Notes under the pieces: generated by a model | What the model saw: the letters and a program-made list of their open reading frames with translations, nothing else | Told to the model about the DNA's origin: nothing | Databases searched by the model: none | NCBI GenBank assembly: GCA_035222895.1 | Contig: JAVYIG010000093.1 | Span: 186,001-250,000 of the forward strand | Direction: 5' to 3' | Source of the DNA: Strongylocentrotus droebachiensis | Taxonomy: Eukaryota > Echinodermata > Echinoidea > Camarodonta > Strongylocentrotidae | DNA: 64,000 nt | Made by a program: the position numbers and the translations under genes | Shown: positions 58,085-64,000 of the stretch, one piece after another | Layout of the letters: every line of letters starts with the position of its first letter | Numbering within the stretch: position 1 is the stretch's first letter

Positions 58085-58821
58085 CTGAAAATGAAAATAA
58101 TCGACATGAACAATCATCAGTGAACTAAAACCAGTTTTGTATTACTTTCTACGGTTACTGGATGAGTCATAATCTCAACAAAAAATAGGGAGAGAGAGGA
58201 ATTGAAAAGAAAACACTGTTTTTTTATTATATTGTTTTCATTAATTTGTTTCTTCATCCTGCGGGCTCTGCAAGTTCAAGTAACCTACTTCTGGGTTGTG
58301 AGGGAACATGTGGGCAATCACCATGCCCAAGGATGTAGCAGTAGCACTGTACTGACTAGATAATTAACGAGCCTTTTGTATTAGAGTCAAGAGTAGTCCT
58401 CACCAATATACCCCACTGCTCTATAATGTAATTTGGATATACAGAAGTTGATAAATAACTCATTGACATTTGAAATGAATTTTGTTTTTAATGTTTCCAA
58501 CTTGTGCGAAGAAGATTTAGCTTAGAGGGAGAGACGAGTAAATATTCTCATGATTAACGACGGTGTATATACAGGTTTCACCGTATATTTTAACACTTTT
58601 GTCAATCAATTTCATACTTTTTCATTCAATTACGTCAACAAATCCTTAACCTTGCACATCTTATAGTCAATTTCGTATTTCGTGATTCATTTTTTGTTAC
58701 ATTTGTACAATCAATTTTATTATTTCGCTTCCAATTTCGTCAAAGTCAAATCAGGTTTGTCATCCTTGGCTGCCATGATCACATTTATAAATCAAATCAT
58801 ATCAATCAATAATGGTTTCAT

Positions 58822-59238
58822 TAAAAAACAATGCCTCGCAGTAAAAATGCTGAATTGTGCATGTTTATATATAAATCAGCTTCATTACATAACATCATTG
58901 GTAAACATTACTCATGTGTAGCTAAATAAAATCAATCACTATTTATTATTTACATTTTATTAAAATTCACAATAGCAATAACAATAATCGATTAATAACA
59001 ATGCAATATAAATCAGTCAAAAAGCTAATACTGAAATTATTGACTGATTTATATTGCATTGTTATTAATCGATTATTGTTATTGCTATTGTGAATTTTAA
59101 TAAAATGTAAATAATAAATAGTGATTGATTTTATTTAGCTACACATGAGTAATGTTTACCAATGATGTTATGTAATGAAGCTGATTTATATATAAACATG
59201 CACAATTCAGCATTTTTACTGCGAGGCATTGTTTTTTA
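58822..59238. repeat. 199-bp-arm palindrome with 19-bp spacer
   Basis: Arms 58822-59020 and 59040-59238 are inverse copies with no mismatch that I could see; the spacer is AAAGCTAATACTGAAATTA. The arms include ACAATGCCTCGCAGTAAAAA and GTTATTAATCGATTATTG. No coding content. Confidence 0.9.
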
Positions 59239-59259
59239 CACTTTTTCAGTGTGTCTGTG

Positions 59260-59870
59260 GGCCCATTTGCAGGAGGAAATTTATCTGGCATGATGATTTC
59301 CGTGGTCTGTAAGATAAACCCGACCATTCAAAACTGGTTTTGAGTGGTACCTTGCATATTTAATCTGGGTTAATGCTACATATATGGGCTTTTGGGCCAC
59401 ATTTAGGAGCGTCTGGCGGGCCCTTAGCAGCAGAAAATTTGTCTGGCATGGGCCATTCAGTGCTCTGTGGCATTCATGCATTTAATTAACACTGGTTTCA
59501 AGTGGTACCTCGTTCGTTTGATCAAATGCATTTTTAGGGAGGCTCCCTTTGGGGGCGTCTGGCGGGCCCTTAGCAGCAGAATTTTTTTCTGGCATGAGCC
59601 ATTCAGTGTTATGTGACATTCATGCATTTAGTTAACACTGGTTGCAAGTGGTACCTCGTTCGTTTGATCAAATGCATTTTTAGGGGGCCCCCTTTTGGGG
59701 CGTCTGGCGGGCCCTTAGCAGCAGAACTTTTTTTCTGGCATGGGCCATTCAGTGCTCTGTGGCATTCATGCATTTAGTTAACACTGGTTTCAAGTGGTAC
59801 CTTGTTCGTTTGATCAGAAGCATTTCTGGGCCCCTCTCAACTGGCCCCAGGGGCCACATGCAGCAGAGGG
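59260..59870. repeat. ~145-bp tandem repeat
   Basis: GCGTCTGGCGGGCCCTTAGC begins at 59409, 59555 and 59700 (146 and 145 bp apart). Each is followed by TCTGGCATG(G/A)GCCATTCAG and TTCAAGTGGTACC. More diverged units flank these at about 59260 and 59840. Confidence 0.9.
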
Positions 59871-60341
59871 ACACCGGCAGACGTCCACATTTGGATATCC
59901 TAGGTTTTTCCCCAAATGTTCCAATACTCAGATATTGGTACCACGTTCGCTTGATCAAAGTGCTCTGGGCTGCCGGGCTAATTGTCGCGTCAAATGTATG
60001 TCCTCATCAAATACACATTATCAGGTGGCGGTGGTCATGATGTGATCTTTGAAGGACTCTCATTATTAGTCTATCTGTAGTAGGGTCCATGATCTAACTA
60101 TAGTGTGATGCTCTTAAATCACGTATGTTACATTTGGGCCCTTAGAATAAGATTTTGGGTAAATGAGATTCAATTCCATTTTTGTATGCATTGAAAGCTC
60201 TGTGCAGTATTTGCAAAAATTGCCACATTAGATTACAAATAGATAACACATTAACATTAAAAACATGGGAAGCGTCAGGTCCATTCCGTGTGATAAATAG
60301 AAAAATCATTATGGTCATGGTGCATTAACAGAAACATTTGG

Positions 60342-60581
60342 GTGTCAACTGTTCATTTGGCAGGAATATTAAATGTAGAGGCAGATAGATGCTCAAGATT
60401 ATTTAATAATCGAACAGAATGGATGTTAGCAAAACTATTTTTTGATGAGATACAAGAAAAAGTTGGACCTTTGGAAATGGATTTGTTTGCATCACGCTTT
60501 AATAAGCAATTACCAAGATACGTCTCGTGGCCCCCACAAATACAAAAAAGAAAAAAAGGAAGTGCAATAAATTATCAATAA
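60342..60581 (+). pseudogene. DIRS-like retrotransposon fragment (RNase H region)
   Basis: The ORF reads HLAGILNVEADRCSRLFNNR, then MDLFASRFNKQLPRYVSWPP. The H-x-x-G-x-x-N-x-x-A-D-x-x-S-R and DLFASR-N-x-Q-L-x-x-Y-V-S-W motifs are those of the RT/RNase H end of DIRS-type elements. No tyrosine recombinase follows; the rest is lost. Confidence 0.8.
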
Positions 60582-60639
60582 TTCATTGCATTTTCCCCCG
60601 GTCCCCAACAGGCCTATGCCCACATAGAGGATTTTTGTT

Positions 60640-61082
60640 ATGTCAGGGGTTGGGGCAAAATGCAATGAATTAATGATAATTTGTTTGCATTTTCTTTGTT
60701 TTTTGGATTTTTGGGGGGCGGCGACGTACCCTAGCCCCCGCTGGGTACAGTCATAATTCAGTGGCTAAGCAACGGCCTCGTTAATGTGAGCCACCAGGAT
60801 CAATACCGTGTCGATGTGCTATATTAGTGCCATTTTATGAGGCATTAATCCTCATTACTGTCAGTTATGACTTAAGGACGTATGTCCCTAGTTGATTGGC
60901 ATAGTAGCATACACATACTTTAGCAGTCACGCCAAACAAACACTCACAAATTATTATTCAATAAAATCTGAGAATGTATACTATTATCTAGATCTATTAG
61001 GAATAAATCATTGTCAAAATCATTCCATAAATTAGGGTAAAAATAATTATTCCACCATTATGACCAACAGTGGATAATAGAT
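60640..61082. repeat. Dispersed repeat, second copy of the 25.3-kb repeat
   Basis: Same orientation and order of blocks as the 25322-25826 copy. It lies between the DIRS-like fragment and the 126-residue ORF. Confidence 0.8.
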
Positions 61083-61132
61083 TGGATTTTAGAATCTCGT
61101 AAACAAAATACAAAATCAACTACGAGGAGAAG

Positions 61133-61513
61133 ATGGGGCTGGCTGCGGAGGAGGAGGAGGATAGTCTAGACACAGATGTCAGCATGCAGGAGATGGAGAC
61201 GGCGAAAGATTACATACATTATCCTGTAACACCTGTCCTCATGGCGGTGCATCGGTCGTGCACAGGATGCAGACTCAACTATCCGAGCCAGAAAGACCAC
61301 GAGGACTGTATGTGCCTGGAGTGGCCAGACAGGGTAGACAAGTATATCGACGAAGCCATCACCAAGCTCACAGAGGAGCGTTACTTTCGCTTCATTAACA
61401 TGGTTTACCTCGTGAATGAAATGTTTGAAGAGGATATGTTTGAGTTGTCGAGAAAACAAATCAAGCAATGGCTGGAAGGGAATGATACCTATACTATTTA
61501 TGATCCGTTGTGA
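61133..61513 (+). CDS. 126-residue ORF with Cys/His cluster, function unknown
   Basis: The ATG has a good context (AAGATGG) and an in-frame TAA 33 bp upstream, so the ORF is self-contained. Composition is not AT-driven, unlike the surroundings. The N-terminal part is acidic (AAEEEEDSLDTDVSMQEME). A cluster HRSCTGCRLNYPSQKDHEDC could bind zinc (C-x2-C...H-x2-C-x-C). A helical C-terminal part follows (RYFRFINMVYLVNEMFEEDM), ending YDPL. I do not recognise the family. Its place next to retroelement debris suggests a mobile-element gene, but a host gene or last exon is possible. Confidence 0.6.
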   Translation: MGLAAEEEEDSLDTDVSMQEMETAKDYIHYPVTPVLMAVHRSCTGCRLNYPSQKDHEDCMCLEWPDRVDKYIDEAITKLTEERYFRFINMVYLVNEMFEEDMFELSRKQIKQWLEGNDTYTIYDPL

Positions 61514-62149
61514 GACGAACATTTACGAGAAGTAGAGTCATAGCGTATGGGATGGTTGATGTATAGCAGATGGACTTGGTGGATTTGCCATTTGAAAGGA
61601 CATATGTAAAGGTAGCAATAGGAAAAACGTATTTAATTGCGATTAGACGTTATTATTTTGACAAGGACACGCTGTGATTCGTGTCTTCGCGTAACGTCTC
61701 TTTCAATTATGCGATTATTTACCTATATTTGAGACCTTGATCAGCAGTCTGACTTTTTTTGTTATAAGCAGTTGACACGAATTAGTAATGTAAACAAATA
61801 ATGATCAACCTTTCTGCACTTTTATTTACGCTATGGCGTCATTGGTTTTCTTAAGACACGTAAAGATATGTGTTTTTTGTAATGTCTAATCAGTGTAGAC
61901 ACAAAACGCGTACCGATATTGATACCAAAAAGAAGAAAAAGGGCGATTACAATTACCGATTGAGAATCGCTAACTGCAAATGATTTTTTTTTTTTAAACA
62001 GAAACATAAATAATATGTACGACAAAACGACAGAGCATTTTTATGTTTATAGACGTTATGATATTCGTATGACACACTAATATTTATTTACGTCTTGCTT
62101 AACGTCCGGCCTTATAAAGAGGTTTCAAACTATGAAATCTTGTGAACCC

Positions 62150-63620
62150 ACATTTGATTGATTTAATATTAAATAATGTTGACCACCATCTTTTGGACAA
62201 AACAAAATCTATTTCACGAACCGATTATTTTTTTCCACTTTGAAGACTTGATGTCAAAAAGTTTTAACGCCTTTACTCTTTTTAAATTTGTTTTAAAAAA
62301 AAATATTTAAAAAAACTTTCTGTCAAGACGTTATTTCTTTTTTTCTTTAAAAAAGTTTGATAATTTTTTTCTTTAAAAGATCAATTTGCACAAACCGATC
62401 ATTTGTTTTCCACTTTGAAGACTTCATGCAAAAGAAAACAAGCAAAAAAAAAAGGTTACCGCCTGTACGCTTTTTTTAAAATTAAATTTTAACCTTGTGT
62501 CAAGACGTTATTTCTTTTTCTTTAAAAAAGTTGTATAACTTTTTCTTTATAAGATTATTTTGCACGAGTCGATCATTTTCCCCCTCTTTGAAGACTCGAT
62601 GTACAAAAAGCATTAGCGCCTTAAAACTTTCTTCTTTTTTTTTTATTTATTTTTTTTAAATTTCTGTCATTACTTTGTTTGTTTTTTCTTTTAAAAAGTT
62701 TCATAATATTATTATTATCTTTTTCTTTTTTCTTTTTGGTCGATCATTTTGCACGAACCTATCATTTTTGTTTCCACTTTGAGACTTGATTCTTTAAAGA
62801 CGTTATAAAAAGTTGGATAACTTTTTCTTTAAAAGATCATTTTGCACGAATCGATATTTTTTTGTTTTCACTTTGAAGACTTGATGCAAAAAGAAAAAGA
62901 AAAAAAAGGGGTTAACGCCTGTACGCTCTTTTTTTTATTTGTTTAAAAAAAAATTGTTTTAACTTTCTGTCAAGGCGTTATTTCTTTTTCTTTAATTTTT
63001 TTTTATAACTTTTCCTTTAAAAGATCATTGTGCACAAACTGATCATTTTTGTTTCCACTTTGAAAAGGATGAACGCCTGTACGCTTTTTAAAATTTTGTT
63101 TTTAAAAATTTTGTTTTAACTTTCTGTCAAGACGGTATTTCTTGTTCTTAATAAGATTATTTTGCACGAATCGATTATTCCCCCCCCCCCCTTGAAGATT
63201 TGATTTACGAAAAAAACATTAGCGCCTTTACACTTTTTTGTTTGTTTAACTTTCTGTCATTGCCTTATTCTTTTTCTTTTAAAAAGTTTCATTCTTTTTT
63301 TCATTTTCTTTTTGGTAGATCATTTTGCACGAACCGATCTTTTTTTTCCTCCACTTTAAAGGCTTGATGCAAAAAATTGTTAACGTCTGTACACTTTCTT
63401 AATTTTTTTTTAAATAATAATTTTTTACTTTCTGTTATTACGTTATTCTTTCCTTTAACGTTTTGTATAATTTGTTGGATCATTTTGTACGAATCGATAT
63501 GTTTAACCCCATTTAAAGACTTGATGCAAAAAGTATTAATGCCTGTACACTCTCTTAGTTTATTTGTATTTGTTTACTTTCCGTCAAGACGTTATTCCTT
63601 TTTGTTGTATACAGACACGA
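62150..63620. repeat. Degenerate tandem array, about nine units of 130-200 bp
   Basis: Each unit carries GCACGAA(C/T)CGAT, TTTCCACTTTGAAGACTTGA, a (T)TAACGCCTGTACGC phrase and ACTTTCTGTCAAGACGTTAT with T-rich filler. Units begin near 62216, 62395, 62565, 62745, 62835, 63032, 63165, 63325 and 63487. Confidence 0.85.
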
Positions 63621-63639
63621 CATGAATTTGTCTCTCGTA

Positions 63640-64000
63640 ATAATGTACAAGTTCCGACAAGATTGAGAACTACTTTTCTATGGTTGCATTAATATACAGG
63701 ATGGCCCTTTCAATATCGAATAATGATCTTCCATGGGGGGCCTGTCTTTACAGTTAAAATGCTTTTTTTTTTAAACACACATTATATAAATTATAATACA
63801 ATAAAAACAACAACAAAGTACACAAATATTCAAAACTAAGATTTAGAACAATGACATAGCATAACTCCAAAAAGCAGGTTTACAAATTATGACAATACAG
63901 TCATACAATATCAATATAAATAGGAATCAAAAGACAGAAATAGTTTCTCAGAGGGCATTCACAATACTTATCTATTTATATTACATCTTCAATGATAATA
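63640..64000. other. AT-rich non-coding end of window
   Basis: Nothing coding recognised. Confidence 0.5.

Noticed and set aside
59260-59960. Possible CRISPR-like array
   Set aside because: Units are ~145 bp and contiguous, with no short repeat/spacer pattern; the window is eukaryotic.

Overview
The window is a piece of an animal nuclear genome. It holds introns with GT-AG (and one GC-AG) boundaries, long AT-rich non-coding stretches, many families of transposable elements and one very large multi-exon gene. The gene is an adhesion G-protein-coupled receptor (aGPCR), and the repeats are CR1/L2-like LINEs with ATT or CTT tails, a DIRS-like fragment, hAT-, piggyBac- and other TIR elements, tRNA-derived SINE-like repeats and a DUF6589-type gene. 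This mix fits a marine invertebrate deuterostome, most likely an echinoderm such as a sea urchin. The organism is an inference; nothing in the window proves it.

Main gene: on the minus strand, 22 coding exons between 58067 (start codon) and 19506 (stop) splice in a consistent phase to 3579 nt, giving 1192 residues. In order the protein has a signal peptide, the C-terminal half of an EMI-like module, five calcium-binding-type EGF repeats plus a sixth EGF, one Ig-like domain, a SEA-like module, a hormone-receptor-like (HormR) module, a GAIN domain with a canonical GPS (cleavage at HL/T), seven transmembrane helices and a short cytoplasmic tail. It should act at the cell surface as a self-cleaving adhesion receptor.

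The EGF region was reshaped by a tandem segmental duplication. A ~6.44-kb unit (35764-42208), holding a LINE and two EGF exons, is repeated at 42208-55105. The second copy was then lengthened by a 5,614-bp TIR transposon (42490-48103) and by two LINE 3' fragments. The first copy keeps the unoccupied insertion site, so empty and filled sites can be read side by side with a 4-bp ATAT target duplication. The transposon has perfect 28-bp TIRs, many internal copies of its end motif, and a possible small spliced gene.

Regions: 1-4 kb, AT-rich, with a ~330-bp tandem repeat and microsatellites. 4029-6404, a complete hAT-like element with an 8-bp TSD, filled with a minisatellite and a nested LINE fragment. 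6.8-9.5 kb, tandem and inverted repeats. 9.8-12.1 kb, a minus-strand DUF6589-like gene interrupted by one stop codon. 12.6-19.5 kb, mostly non-coding with dispersed repeats and a MITE. 19.5-58.1 kb, the aGPCR with repeat-laden introns, including a piggyBac-like deletion derivative at 30463-31232. 58.8-60.1 kb, a 199-bp-arm palindrome and a ~145-bp tandem repeat. 60.3-61.5 kb, a DIRS-like RNase H fragment and a short ORF with a Cys/His cluster. 62.1-63.6 kb, a degenerate tandem array.
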